Source: Pseudomonas bohemica
GTDB lineage: Bacteria; Pseudomonadota; Gammaproteobacteria; Pseudomonadales; Pseudomonadaceae
Length of the DNA stretch: 64,000 bases
Assembly (NCBI RefSeq): GCF_002934685.1
Contig: NZ_NKHL01000101.1
Location: forward strand, 40,803-104,802
Direction of reading: 5' to 3'
Made by a program: the position numbers and the translations under genes
In this document: positions 17,470 through 26,551 of the stretch, in pieces
Layout: each line of letters starts with the position of its first letter
How positions within the stretch are numbered: the stretch's first letter is position 1
The notes under the pieces: model-generated
Seen by the model: only the letters and a program-made list of their open reading frames with translations
Told to the model about the DNA's origin: nothing
Databases searched by the model: none

Positions 17470-19506
17470 TCAAAGATCCTTCACCAACCGCAACGCATCG
17501 TAAATCGCCGCATGGGTATTGCGTGCGGCCACGGCATCCCCAATGCGGAACAACTGAAAGCGCCCGGTCGGGTTGGTCACCAGGTTCTGTACGTTCCCGG
17601 CGATCAGATCGTGCTGCTCGACCGCACCTTCGTTGCTCGACAGCGGGCGCAGTTCGAAATACAACTCGTCCATCGGCAGCGTGCCGTGGTTGATCACCAC
17701 CTGATCGACGATGCGTTCCTTGTTGACCTTGCCGTAGTCGCTGCCAAAAATCGCCGCCAGCTTGCCGTCCCGACGCTGCACGGCTTCCACGCGGTAGGTC
17801 ACGGTGAACACCACCTCCAGATCCTGCAGGCTGCGCATGTAAGGCACCAGGTTCATGGCCATCACTTCCGGCGAGAAGGCGCGATCTGGCGTGACGATTT
17901 CCAGCCGTGCACCGCTCTGGGCAATCACCTCTGCTGCCTGCAGCGCCGCATGGTCGCCCGCATCATCGAAGATCAGCACGTTCTTGCCCGGCTTGGCGTC
18001 GCCGGAAATGATGTCCCAGGCCGAGACCACCAGCTCATTGCCTTCCTTCAAAACTTCGGTGTCCGGCAGGCCGCCTGTGGCAACGATCACCACATCCGGT
18101 TCGTGGTCCAGTACCGTCCGCGCTTCGGCCCAGGTGTTGAAGTGGAATTTCACTCCCAGTCGTTCGCACTGCGCCATGCGCCAGTCGATGATACTGATCA
18201 TCTCCCGACGGCGTTCGCTGAGTGAGGTCAGACGAATCTGTCCACCCGGCCGATCCGCAGCTTCCAGCACTGTCACGTCATGCCCGCGTTCACCCGCAAC
18301 CCGTGCCGCTTCCAGCCCACCGGGGCCTGCGCCGATCACCACGATCTTGCGTTTGATCGCGGCCTTCGGCACTTCATGGGGCATGGTGGTTTCGCGGCCG
18401 GTGGCGGCGTTATGGATGCAGTAGGCCGCGCCGCCTTGGTAGATGCGGTCCAGGCAATAGTTGGCGCCCACGCAAGGGCGAATCTCTTCTTCGCGCTTGT
18501 CGATGATCTTGCGCACGATGTGCGGGTCGGTCATGTGCGCGCGGGTCATGCCGACCATGTCCACTTTGCCGGAGGCGATGGCGTGGCGCGCGGTGGCCAC
18601 GTCCGGGATCTTCGCGGCGTGGAAGGTTGGGAAGCCCGTCGCGGCGCGGATTTCCCCGGCGAAATCCAGGTGCGGCGAGTTGCGCATGCCCTGGATCGGA
18701 ATCACATCGGTCAGCCCGGCATCGGTGTCGATGTGGCCTTTGACCACGTTGAGGAAATCCACCAGCCCGCTGTTTTTGAGCATGTGCGAAATGGCGATGC
18801 CATCCTCGGCGCCGAATCCGCCCGGCAGGTCTTCATCGCCGGTGTAACGCACGCCGAGCAGGAAATCCTCACCGCATTGCCGGCGAATGCCGCGCAGGAT
18901 GTCGAAGGTGAAGCGCAGGCGGTTTTCCAGCGAGCCGCCGTATTCGCCTTCTAGGTCGTTGGTCAGCGGCGACCAGAACTGATCCATCAAATGGCCATAT
19001 GCCTGAAGCTCAAGACCATCCATGCCCGCAGCTTTCATACGCTCCGCGGCGGCGACGTAGTCATTGATGATGCGCTGGATGTCCCAGTCTTCCAGCTTCT
19101 TGGGGAACGAGCGGTGGGACGCTTCGCGCCGATGTGAAGGAGAAACCACCGGCAGCCAGTCAGCCTTGTCCCAGCGGGTGCGGCGTCCCAGGTGCGTCAA
19201 CTGGATCATCACCGCCGCGCCATGTTCATGGCACTCGTCGGTCAAGTCTTTGAGCCAGCCAACCACTTCATCCTTGTATGCCAGTACGTTGTTGAAAACC
19301 GGCGGGCTGTCGCGGGAAACCGCTGCCGAACCTGCAGTCATCGTCAGCGCCACTCCGGCCTTGGCCCGCTCCACATGGTAGGCCCGATACAGATCCTTGG
19401 GCATGCCGTCCACCGGATACGCCGGTTCGTGGGAGGTGGTGATGATGCGGTTGCGCAGGGTCAGGTTCTTGATTCTGTAAGGCTGCAGCAGCGGATCGCT
19501 GGACAT
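17470..19506 (-). CDS. NADH:flavin oxidoreductase, N-methylproline/dimethylglycine demethylase-like
   Basis: The 678-residue enzyme belongs to the trimethylamine dehydrogenase/DgcA/StcD family. Residues 1-335 form an Old-Yellow-Enzyme TIM barrel that binds FMN (AYGHLMDQFWSPLTN at 169-183). An Fe-S segment follows (RPCVGANYC, then Cys363). A C-terminal FAD/NAD fold begins IVVIGAGPGGLEAAR near 388. Such enzymes remove N-methyl groups from dimethylglycine or N-methylproline. The N-terminus (DPLLQPYRIKNLTLRNRI, TSHEPAYP.DGMPKD) looks to me closest to N-methylproline demethylases of stachydrine breakdown, but this is from memory. One of four expected cluster cysteines is Ala348. AGGAG precedes the ATG. 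A divergent betaine-type binding protein supports a quaternary-amine pathway. Confidence 0.82.
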   Translation of the reverse strand: MSSDPLLQPYRIKNLTLRNRIITTSHEPAYPVDGMPKDLYRAYHVERAKAGVALTMTAGSAAVSRDSPPVFNNVLAYKDEVVGWLKDLTDECHEHGAAVMIQLTHLGRRTRWDKADWLPVVSPSHRREASHRSFPKKLEDWDIQRIINDYVAAAERMKAAGMDGLELQAYGHLMDQFWSPLTNDLEGEYGGSLENRLRFTFDILRGIRRQCGEDFLLGVRYTGDEDLPGGFGAEDGIAISHMLKNSGLVDFLNVVKGHIDTDAGLTDVIPIQGMRNSPHLDFAGEIRAATGFPTFHAAKIPDVATARHAIASGKVDMVGMTRAHMTDPHIVRKIIDKREEEIRPCVGANYCLDRIYQGGAAYCIHNAATGRETTMPHEVPKAAIKRKIVVIGAGPGGLEAARVAGERGHDVTVLEAADRPGGQIRLTSLSERRREMISIIDWRMAQCERLGVKFHFNTWAEARTVLDHEPDVVIVATGGLPDTEVLKEGNELVVSAWDIISGDAKPGKNVLIFDDAGDHAALQAAEVIAQSGARLEIVTPDRAFSPEVMAMNLVPYMRSLQDLEVVFTVTYRVEAVQRRDGKLAAIFGSDYGKVNKERIVDQVVINHGTLPMDELYFELRPLSSNEGAVEQHDLIAGNVQNLVTNPTGRFQLFRIGDAVAARNTHAAIYDALRLVKDL

Positions 19507-19559
19507 AGTGGTGCGCTCCTGGGAGGGAACATCAGACGTGGTTTGACGCGAAAGTATGT

Positions 19560-19605
19560 GAAATGTACAGGGGTGTCAAATTATGATGACGCTGGTGTAC
19601 ATTTC
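19560..19605. promoter_or_regulatory. Inverted GAAATGTACA / TGTACATTTC pair, operator candidate
   Basis: Perfect 10-bp half-sites (19560-19569 and 19596-19605) are 36 bases apart centre to centre, inside the divergent promoter region of the demethylase and the binding protein. Each half contains the ATGTACA core also seen in front of the TetR gene. Confidence 0.6.
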
Positions 19606-19723
19606 GCTTGCTCCCACACAGTGTGTGTGGATACCATCGCGCAGCAGCCGGCCCGAGACTGGCGCGATCGACGATTCCACTGCCACACCCAGTAACGCCC
19701 ATACACGAAAGGGGAGATGCACA

Positions 19724-20626
19724 ATGGTTGCTTATTCGCCGTATAAGAAAAAAAGTATTGGTTGGTTGGCAGGGGTCGCATTGACGACTGCAAGTCTGTT
19801 CAGCCACGCCGCAGACCAGCCGCCGGTGCGCATCGGATGGGTCAATTGGTCCGACACCGAAATCACCGTCAAGCTGGCCAACATCGTTCTGGAAGATCAG
19901 CTCAAGCAGCCGGTCAAGCTGGTAATGGCCGACATCGGCATCCAGTTTCAGGCCATGGCCAACGGCAACATCGATCTGATTCCGATGGTCTGGTTGCCGG
20001 GCACGCACAAGGCGTTCTACGACAAGTACAGGGACAAGCTCGAAGATCTGGGCGTGCTGTATGAAGGGCGTATTGGCATGGCGGTTCCGGATATCGTTCC
20101 GGCCAGTGAAGTCTCAAGCCTCGCTGATTTGAACAAGCCGGGGATCAAGGAGAAATTCGAAGGCAAGATTCTGACCTCCGAAGTGGGCAACGGGCAGTAC
20201 AAGTTGACCGAGAAGGTCATCAACGACGGGAAAATTGTCGGTTACAAAATGGTCGCATCTTCGGAAAGCGGCATGCTCAGCGAGCTGGATCGCAATCTGA
20301 AACGCAGCAAGTGGTCGCTGGTCAACGCCTGGAGCCCGCATTGGATGTTCTCCAAATACCCGCTGCGTTACCTGGATGACCCTGAGCATCTGTTCGGCGG
20401 CGCCGAGCAGATTCACGCGGTGGCCCGCAAAGGCTTCAGTGAGCAGTACCCGAAGGTGGCGCAGTTCTTCGCCCATTACTCGATCCCGAAGGAAGATCTG
20501 CAAAAACTGATGTTGGATGCGCGGTCGAGTTCGGCTGAAAAAGTCACCGCCGACTATTCCGCGGCCAACAAACCGCGCTTTGCAGCGATGTTCAAGGACA
20601 GCGCCACGGCATCGGCGACGCCGTAA
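19724..20626 (+). CDS. Glycine betaine/proline betaine-type ABC binding protein (OpuAC family)
   Basis: ATG 19724 follows GGGGAG at 19711. The 300-residue precursor has a signal peptide (about residues 1-29, ending ..FSHAA-DQ). The OpuAC fold shows VRIGWVNWSDTEITVKLANIVLED and the aromatic-box segments WLPGTHKAFYDKY and AWSPHWMFSKYPLRYL, which in relatives cage the quaternary ammonium group. No permease or ATPase gene is nearby. In Pseudomonas the CbcWV core is known to accept several separate binding proteins, so this may be one for the substrate of the divergent demethylase (inference). Confidence 0.86.
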   Translation: MVAYSPYKKKSIGWLAGVALTTASLFSHAADQPPVRIGWVNWSDTEITVKLANIVLEDQLKQPVKLVMADIGIQFQAMANGNIDLIPMVWLPGTHKAFYDKYRDKLEDLGVLYEGRIGMAVPDIVPASEVSSLADLNKPGIKEKFEGKILTSEVGNGQYKLTEKVINDGKIVGYKMVASSESGMLSELDRNLKRSKWSLVNAWSPHWMFSKYPLRYLDDPEHLFGGAEQIHAVARKGFSEQYPKVAQFFAHYSIPKEDLQKLMLDARSSSAEKVTADYSAANKPRFAAMFKDSATASATP

Positions 20627-20680
20627 ACGGGCTCTCTGCCCAATTAACCGTCCGGCCCAATTTCAGGGCATGCACCGGTG

Positions 20681-20772
20681 CTGTGGGAGCGAGCTTGCTC
20701 AAGAAGCGGCCGGTACGTTCGCTAAATTTTCAACGACCGGAACTCCTTAGTGAGCAAGCTCACTCCCGCAGG
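20681..20772. repeat. REPIN (CTGTGGGAGCGAGCTTGCTC type)
   Basis: Left arm 20681-20700 and inverted right arm TGAGCAAGCTCACTCCCGCAG around 20751-20771, with a 50-base spacer. It lies between convergent genes. Confidence 0.75.
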
Positions 20773-20784
20773 TTTGGTGGCGCG

Positions 20785-22974
20785 TCAGCTACCCGACGCG
20801 TCTTCCTTCTTACCGCGTACCCCGCTCACGCGTGCGCCACTGGTGCTCACCTGCACATTCAGTCGCGGTGTCGCCAGATCCATTCCGGCCTCATCCAGGT
20901 AGCGCTTGAGCGACAGATTGAACGCTCGCGAGACTTCCCACTGCTTGATCGGCGCAGTCTTGAAGCGTGCGCGCAGGATCGCGTTGCCCGATTCGAAACT
21001 CTCCACCCCCTGAATCTCCAGCGGCGACCAGATATTGCGGCGTTGCAGGGGATCGGTGCGCATCTTTTGGCCGACGTCACGAATCATCTTCAAGGCGTCG
21101 TCGATGTTCATGTTCGAAGGGATGGCGATGCGGAAGATCGCGTAGCCGAATTCGCGGGAGTAGTTCTGGATGCTCTTGATCTCGCTGAACGGAATGGTGT
21201 GGACGATGCCGTCGATGTCGCGTAACCGAACCGTGCGAATGGTCAGGCCCTCGACCGTACCCAGGTGGCCGCCGACGTCCACGTAATCATCGATGGCCAG
21301 CGAGTCTTCGATGATGATGAACAGGCCGGTGATCAGATCCGCGACCAGCGACTGCGCGCCGAAACCGATGGCCAGACCGATCACACCGGCACCGGCCAGC
21401 AGCGGCGTCACGTTCATGCCCATGTTCGCCAGCGCGACGATCACCGCGATGATCAGAATGGTCACGAACAGCACGTTGCGGATCAGCGGCATCATTGTCT
21501 GCGCACGGGCGTTGGCCAGGCCTTTGCGCGAGCGGGTGAGGGCGTGGTGAATCGCGGTGTCGGCCAGAATCCAGACCAGCCAGGCGAACATCAGCGTCGT
21601 TGCCAGGCCGAGGATACGCACGCTGATGTCATGGCCGTCGCCCTCGGAAAAGCGAATCAGCGACAGACCCCAGACGCGCAGGCCCAATTCGATGAACAAG
21701 AGCCAGACCAGCAGATGGGCCACGGTGTAGAAGAAGCTTTTCAGCCGTTCGGAATACAGCGCATGACGTTTGTGGCCGTGGGCCGGTTTCTGCGAGTGGC
21801 GCCGCACCAGGCCGTTGATGACCATGCACAGCACCAGCAGCACGGTGCAGATCAACGACTGGCGCAGGGCGGTGCTGGTGTCGCCCGCCGAAAAGAACGT
21901 GGCGAACAGCGATACCCCCACCAGCACCAGCGCGGGCAGATACCAGAAGCTGCCAAGGATCTCGATGGTGTCGCTCAGCGCCCGCCGTTTCAGGCGACGG
22001 GACAACGGCTGATTGCGGATCAGATGGGCAATCGGCCTGCGGAAACGGATGATGAACAGCCCCGTGGAAATCGCCGCCATGACGTTGGCCAGGGTCGCGG
22101 CGGTGTGTGCCAGATGCACGCCGAGGCTGGCGACCAGTCGCGGATCGCTCAGCGCCTCACCGAACGCGGCAAAGCTGCCGATCCACCATAGCGGGCGAAA
22201 CGCCTGATGGCGCAGGATGTACAGCGCCTGGTGGCGATGCGGGCCGTCGAGCAGGGAGAAGGCAATCACGCAGATGGCCGAGAACAACGTGCCGACCACC
22301 AGCGCATAAGCCAGAACCATGGCCAGGTCGCGACCCAGCGAGGGCGGCAGGGAGTAACTGAGGTAAATGGTGATTACCAGTGCAATCAGCCACGGACCCA
22401 GTTTGCGCAGGGCAAAGCGCAGCATGTCGGTGGGACGCGGGTGTTGGGGCAGTTCTTCCGATAGCCCGAAACGCACCCGCAGCCGATGGCTGAGCCAGAT
22501 CAACGCGGCGGCCAGCAGACTCCACAGGGCAAGGACCACGGCAAAACTGAAGATGATCGGCCACCACTGACTGGCGGGCAGCATCAGCCCGACGAGCTCC
22601 TGCTCGGCCAACGCCACCTCATCTCCCCAGCGACTGAGCGGACTGTCTTCACCGGTGAACTGTTTTTCAAATTCGGACAGCGTGCCGCCGATCAATCCCA
22701 GGACGCCTTGCTCGGCGTTCGGCTGGGCTTTCTTGGTGGCGTCGCGCAGTTTCTTGAGATCGTCCAGCAGTTTGCTGCGCTGCTGATCGTTCTCCAGGGA
22801 CGTGATCACTTCATCCAGCGACTGGCCCAGAGGCTCCTGCGCCTGGGGCTGGGTTTTCTGCCCGCTGAGCAAGCCGGGCAGTCCGGCGGCCTGGGTCAAC
22901 GCGACAGGAAAAAACGCCAGCAGACAGATCAACAACAAACGCGACAGGACGCGAAGGCGGGCAGAAGCAATCAC
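20785..22974 (-). CDS. Large MscS-type mechanosensitive channel (YbiO-like)
   Basis: The 729-residue inner-membrane protein starts with a signal peptide (ending near ..LTQAAG, residue 31). A periplasmic helical region follows (about 40-130), then about ten or eleven transmembrane segments. The MscS core begins around residue 500, with the pore helix pattern ANMGMNVTPLLAGAGVIGLAIG and the beta domain GHLGTVEGLTIRTVRLRD. Length and layout fit E. coli YbiO (741 residues). It releases solutes on hypo-osmotic shock, which fits the osmolyte genes nearby. The start is GTG 22974, with GAGG 11 bases upstream. The gap 22975-23346 holds no gene that I can recognise. Confidence 0.87.
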   Translation of the reverse strand: MIASARLRVLSRLLLICLLAFFPVALTQAAGLPGLLSGQKTQPQAQEPLGQSLDEVITSLENDQQRSKLLDDLKKLRDATKKAQPNAEQGVLGLIGGTLSEFEKQFTGEDSPLSRWGDEVALAEQELVGLMLPASQWWPIIFSFAVVLALWSLLAAALIWLSHRLRVRFGLSEELPQHPRPTDMLRFALRKLGPWLIALVITIYLSYSLPPSLGRDLAMVLAYALVVGTLFSAICVIAFSLLDGPHRHQALYILRHQAFRPLWWIGSFAAFGEALSDPRLVASLGVHLAHTAATLANVMAAISTGLFIIRFRRPIAHLIRNQPLSRRLKRRALSDTIEILGSFWYLPALVLVGVSLFATFFSAGDTSTALRQSLICTVLLVLCMVINGLVRRHSQKPAHGHKRHALYSERLKSFFYTVAHLLVWLLFIELGLRVWGLSLIRFSEGDGHDISVRILGLATTLMFAWLVWILADTAIHHALTRSRKGLANARAQTMMPLIRNVLFVTILIIAVIVALANMGMNVTPLLAGAGVIGLAIGFGAQSLVADLITGLFIIIEDSLAIDDYVDVGGHLGTVEGLTIRTVRLRDIDGIVHTIPFSEIKSIQNYSREFGYAIFRIAIPSNMNIDDALKMIRDVGQKMRTDPLQRRNIWSPLEIQGVESFESGNAILRARFKTAPIKQWEVSRAFNLSLKRYLDEAGMDLATPRLNVQVSTSGARVSGVRGKKEDASGS

Positions 22975-23296
22975 CAGGCAATGAACCTCGAATCGACAGA
23001 CACCCGACGCGGCCGGACAAGGCAGCCGGGCGTTCAGGCAGGACCCGTGAGTTTACGAGTGACGCTCTGGGTTGGCGAGAGGCATTTTGTGTGGCGTATC
23101 AAGAGGGCGCTGCGGGATAGCTGGGAGATACCTCCTATCGTCCGCCTCAACCCCTGAAGGTCACTTCAGAAGTCGTTGATTCCTTCGGGGGATTGATTGG
23201 GTTGAGCCTTCATGAAACTGCCAGTCCGGCCCGAGTTCGCATCACTTGCGGTTAATAGCGATTTGTTTCAGGGCAGGTGCCTGTAACTTGAGCGCC

Positions 23297-23330
23297 AACA
23301 TAAATGCCCCTTGAGCGGAGCATTTATGTT
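23297..23330. terminator. Hairpin downstream of apeB
   Basis: An 11-bp perfect stem AACATAAATGC/GCATTTATGTT with a 12-nt loop. On the plus strand it is followed by TTAAC. On the minus strand, where apeB ends 17 bases before it, the T-run is short. It may terminate in both directions. Confidence 0.5.
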
Positions 23331-23346
23331 TTAACAAGCGCATGGA

Positions 23347-24636
23347 TTATGGCAATTCACTACTGCCATAAAAGGCTGTCAGTACCTTCACCAGATGCGT
23401 CAGGTCCTGGCTGCCTGCCAGCTCGCGGATCGAGTGCATGGCGAAGGTCGGCAGGCCGATGTCCACCGTGCGAACGCCCAAGTGACCAGCGGTAATCGGG
23501 CCAATGGTCGAGCCACAGGCCATGTCGCTGCGCACCACGAAGCTCTGCACCGGCACTTCTTCGGCCATGCACAGATGGCGGAAAAACCCGGCGGTTTCGC
23601 TGTTGGTGGCGTAGCGCTGGTTGCTGTTGACCTTGATCACGGGGCCAGCGTTGAGTTTCGGGCCGTGGTTGCTGTCGTGCTTCTCGGCGTAGTTGGGGTG
23701 CACGCCGTGGGCATTGTCGGCGGAGATCAGCAGCGACTTCTGAATGGTGCGCACATAGTCGTCGCCCTCCGGCAGCAGGCGTTGCAGCACTTGCTCCAGC
23801 ATCGGCCCGTCGGCGCCGCAGGCGGAGGTCGAGCCGACTTCTTCGTGGTCGGTGCAGATCAGCAGGCAGGTTTCGTCGCCATCGGCGTTGAGCAGGGCCT
23901 GCAGGCCAGCGAAGCAGGACAACAGGTTGTCCAGGCGCGCGCCAGCGATGAAGTCGCCATTAAGGCCGATGACCGCTGCGCTCTGGGTGTCGTAGAAACT
24001 CAGCTCGTAATCGAGCACCACGTCGGCGTTCAGTCCGTGCTCACGAGCCAGTTGGTCGGTCAGCAGTGCGCGGAAGTCGGCGCGCTCGTCGCCCGCCACC
24101 TGAGCGAGAATCGGCGGCAGTTCGTTCTGCGCGTTGATCGGCCAGCCTTCGTTGGCGGTGCGGTTGAGGTGGATCGCCAGGTTGGGGATGACCGCGATCG
24201 GCAGTTTGAAGTCGATCAGTTGGCTTTCGACTTTGCCGTCACGACGGAAGGTGACGCGGCCGGCCAGCGACAGGTCGCGATCGAACCACGGGGCGAGCAG
24301 GGCGCCGCCGTAGACTTCGACGCCCAGTTGCCAGAAGCCCTGACGCTGCAACTCAGGTTGAGGTTTGACCCGCAGGCAGGGGCTGTCGGTGTGGGCGCCG
24401 ACCAGCCGAATGCCGCCGATCAGGGGCGACAGGCGACCCAGTCTGAAGGCGACGATGGAGGAGTCGTTGCGGGTGACGTAGTAGCGGCCGCCGGCTTCGG
24501 TGTACCACGGCTCGCGTTCATCCAGACGCTGATAGCCGGCGCCTTCCAGACGTTGCACCAGGGTTGCGGTGGCGTGGAAGGGGGTGGGGGAGGCCTTGAG
24601 GAAGTCGATCAGGCCTTGGTTCAACTCTTCGCGCAT
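23347..24636 (-). CDS. apeB: M18-family aspartyl aminopeptidase
   Basis: The 429-residue zinc peptidase shows the M18 motifs: AHTDSP at residues 81-86 (His82, Asp84), ARLDNL near 231, TDHEEVGS near 262 with the catalytic and bridging glutamates, SADNAHG near 309, and AMHSIRE near 402. It removes N-terminal acidic residues from peptides in the cytoplasm and assembles as a tetrahedral dodecamer in the family. Length is as expected. It sits next to the rluA-min region, the order I recall from P. aeruginosa. A long open frame on the opposite strand is only a shadow. Confidence 0.9.
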   Translation of the reverse strand: MREELNQGLIDFLKASPTPFHATATLVQRLEGAGYQRLDEREPWYTEAGGRYYVTRNDSSIVAFRLGRLSPLIGGIRLVGAHTDSPCLRVKPQPELQRQGFWQLGVEVYGGALLAPWFDRDLSLAGRVTFRRDGKVESQLIDFKLPIAVIPNLAIHLNRTANEGWPINAQNELPPILAQVAGDERADFRALLTDQLAREHGLNADVVLDYELSFYDTQSAAVIGLNGDFIAGARLDNLLSCFAGLQALLNADGDETCLLICTDHEEVGSTSACGADGPMLEQVLQRLLPEGDDYVRTIQKSLLISADNAHGVHPNYAEKHDSNHGPKLNAGPVIKVNSNQRYATNSETAGFFRHLCMAEEVPVQSFVVRSDMACGSTIGPITAGHLGVRTVDIGLPTFAMHSIRELAGSQDLTHLVKVLTAFYGSSELP

Positions 24637-24753
24637 AAGTTACTCCAGACAGCAATGGCGCGAGTTTACAGCCGTATTACTGCGGGGGCGAGCGTGGTTG
24701 CTGTGGGGCTTGATGTTGGCGCTGGGGTGGGGTGTATATCCGATGCTTTTGGC

Positions 24754-25457
24754 GGCGCTGGCTTGGTTCTGCCCAACGGCAGAAGCGTTTCGCCTTCGGC
24801 GAGTTACTTAGAAAAGCCCCCAAGTAACCAAAGGGGCTTGCTCCTGATTCGGCCGGCACCCAAGTCGCGTTTAGTGGTGTCTGAACTACCGCGCAGGAAG
24901 ATCAACAGCCGGCGCACAAGAGATCCAGAGTATTGATGCGATCCCTGTAGGAGACGTCGGAGGTACGACGGCAGCGAAAGCGGGGTGTCAAACAACCTAT
25001 CTACAACTGATCCACCGCGTTCGCTGCCGTCGTAACCTCCGACGTCTCCCACGAGTAGGGCGGCGTGCCGAGAAAATGATCGTTCCTATGTTCCGCGTGG
25101 GAGCGCCGGCCTGGACGCGCTGCGTCGATCAAAACCAGTGTTCTGAGCACACAGGCACGCCGAGCTTTGATTTTGCTTTTTTACATGATCGCTCAGACAC
25201 CGCAGGGCGCGACTTGGGTGCAGCCTGAGCGCAGGCGGCGCGGAGGGCCGAGTGGCATGGATGCTGCGAGAGTCCCCCCGGCCATGGAGGGCCGATGGCG
25301 CCGGGTCGGAGCTAAGCTGCGTGAGCGAACCCGACGCAGTCGGGCCAAACCGGGAGCAAAGCCCTTGCCTGCCGTTGGAAATAGAGAGCGGGGTGCTTTT
25401 CAAATAGCCCGCCGAAGGCGAAACGCTTCTGTCGTTAGGCAGAATTAAGTCAGCGCC
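24754..25457. repeat. 704-base element with 48-bp terminal inverted repeats
   Basis: Left end 24754-24801 and right end 25410-25457 are imperfect inverted copies sharing GGCGCTG.CTT..TTCTGCC.AACG and AGAAGCGTTTCGCCTTCGGCG. The similarity continues inward (AAAAGC.CCC...CAAAGGGGCTTGCTCC against CAAGGGCTTTGCTCC). No transposase is inside; the short open frames have no homology that I recognise. A second palindrome (24946-25051) is nested within. It fits a non-autonomous, MITE-like element, or a composite repeat common in Pseudomonas intergenic DNA. The whole gap 24637-25516 contains no convincing gene. Confidence 0.65.
24946..25051. repeat. Family-C palindrome (GACGTCGGAGGT..ACGACGGCAGCGAA)
   Basis: Left arm 24946-24977 and right arm 25020-25051 are inverted copies that differ at a few positions and enclose 42 bases. 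Related sequences are at 39165-39276, 42440-42600 and 52212-52324. The core GTCGTAACCTCC differs from the REP families in this window. Confidence 0.7.
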
Positions 25458-25516
25458 TGCCAGATAGTGGGTCTATATGCAGCGCCGATGCCAAAGCCAT
25501 CACCCATCAGCGCCTG

Positions 25517-26152
25517 TTAAAAAGGTGCCGCACACTCAAACCGCATCCGCTCCCCGCTCCCCGGATGGGTAAACGCCAACATACTCGCATGCAAACACAA
25601 CCGCGGGTAAGCCGCCAGCGCCTCAGGATGCGCATACAACCCATCCCCCAACAACGGATGCCCGATCGACAACATATGTACCCGCAACTGATGCGATCGA
25701 CCGGTAATGGGCGTCAGCTCGACGCGGCAATACGTGTCATAACGCTCCAGCACCTTCCAGAACGTCAGCGCATGCTTGCCGAACTCATGATCGACCACAT
25801 GCCGAGGTTTGGTCGGCGGGTCATACCGCAGAGGTAGATCGATACTCCCGCTGTCCAGCGTCGGTTGACCCCACGCCAGCGCGGTATAGGCTTTTTCGGT
25901 TTCCCGATCATGAAACTGCCGGGACAACTCCCGATGGGTATCGGCATCACGAGCCAGCAAGATGATCCCCGACGTTTCCCAGTCCAGGCGGTGGACGATA
26001 CGCGCTTCGGGATAGCCGTTTTCCTGCAGGCGGGTGATCAGACAGTCCTTGTTGTCATCGGCCCGACCGGGTACCGAGAGCAGCAGGGTAGGCTTGTTCA
26101 CCACCAGGATGGCGTCGTCCTGATGGAGAATATGAACGTTGGACAGCGGCAT
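25517..26152 (-). CDS. rluA: Dual-specificity 23S rRNA/tRNA pseudouridine synthase
   Basis: The 211-residue enzyme has the RluA signature VHRLDWETSG at residues 53-62, with catalytic Asp57, and the later ITGRSHQLRVHM motif near 150. There is no S4 domain, and the length matches E. coli RluA (219), which modifies U746 of 23S rRNA and U32 of some tRNAs. It follows minE on the same strand. A large hairpin (26225-26279) separates them. Confidence 0.85.
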   Translation of the reverse strand: MPLSNVHILHQDDAILVVNKPTLLLSVPGRADDNKDCLITRLQENGYPEARIVHRLDWETSGIILLARDADTHRELSRQFHDRETEKAYTALAWGQPTLDSGSIDLPLRYDPPTKPRHVVDHEFGKHALTFWKVLERYDTYCRVELTPITGRSHQLRVHMLSIGHPLLGDGLYAHPEALAAYPRLCLHASMLAFTHPGSGERMRFECAAPF

Positions 26153-26224
26153 CGAACAGCCTCGTAGCTAAAACGGCCTGAGAGTCAGCACTCCCAGTGC
26201 AAAACGGCTTCGTAACAAACGCCA

Positions 26225-26279
26225 ACGGCGGCTCGCTTACCCAGATCCCGCGAAAGGATCAGGGCAACCGAGCCGCCGT
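26225..26279. terminator. Large hairpin between minE and rluA
   Basis: An outer 11-bp stem ACGGCGGCTCG/CGAGCCGCCGT encloses an inner hairpin GATCC..GGATC. It lacks a T-run on the minus strand, so it may be an attenuator, mRNA-protecting structure or weak terminator. Confidence 0.45.
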
Positions 26280-26296
26280 GGCGACTACCTTCTCGA

Positions 26297-26551
26297 TCAA
26301 CGATCAGGCAGGGTGATATTGAGTTCCAGAATCGAGCAGCTGCCGTCGTTTTCCAACGCGACATGCACGTCATCGTTGCCGATATTGACGTATTTGCGGA
26401 TCACTTCGACCAGTTCCTTCTGCAAGGCTGGCAAGTAATCCGGGGTGCTGCGTTGGCCGCGTTCGTGCGCCACGATGATCTGTAGACGCTCTTTCGCTAC
26501 CGACGCGGTGCTTGGCTTTTTGTTGGCACGAAAGAAGTCAAAAATACTCAT
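26297..26551 (-). CDS. minE: Cell division topological specificity factor MinE
   Basis: The 84-residue protein begins [12 protein letters not shown], the amphipathic membrane-targeting and MinD-contact region, and has the dimeric topological domain ([22 protein letters not shown]). MinE stimulates MinD ATPase and drives pole-to-pole oscillation. Its ATG overlaps the minD stop by one base (TAATG), so the two are coupled. Confidence 0.97.
   Translation of the reverse strand: MSIFDFFRANKKPSTASVAKERLQIIVAHERGQRSTPDYLPALQKELVEVIRKYVNIGNDDVHVALENDGSCSILELNITLPDR

Noticed and set aside
23395..24936. 513-codon plus-strand frame opposite apeB
   Set aside because: A shadow of apeB; it runs on into repeat DNA and has no domain.
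25167..25448. 93-codon frame inside the inverted-repeat element (starts near MILLFYMIAQ)
   Set aside because: Lies in repeat DNA, Arg-rich throughout with no conserved core; I treat it as a by-product of the element.
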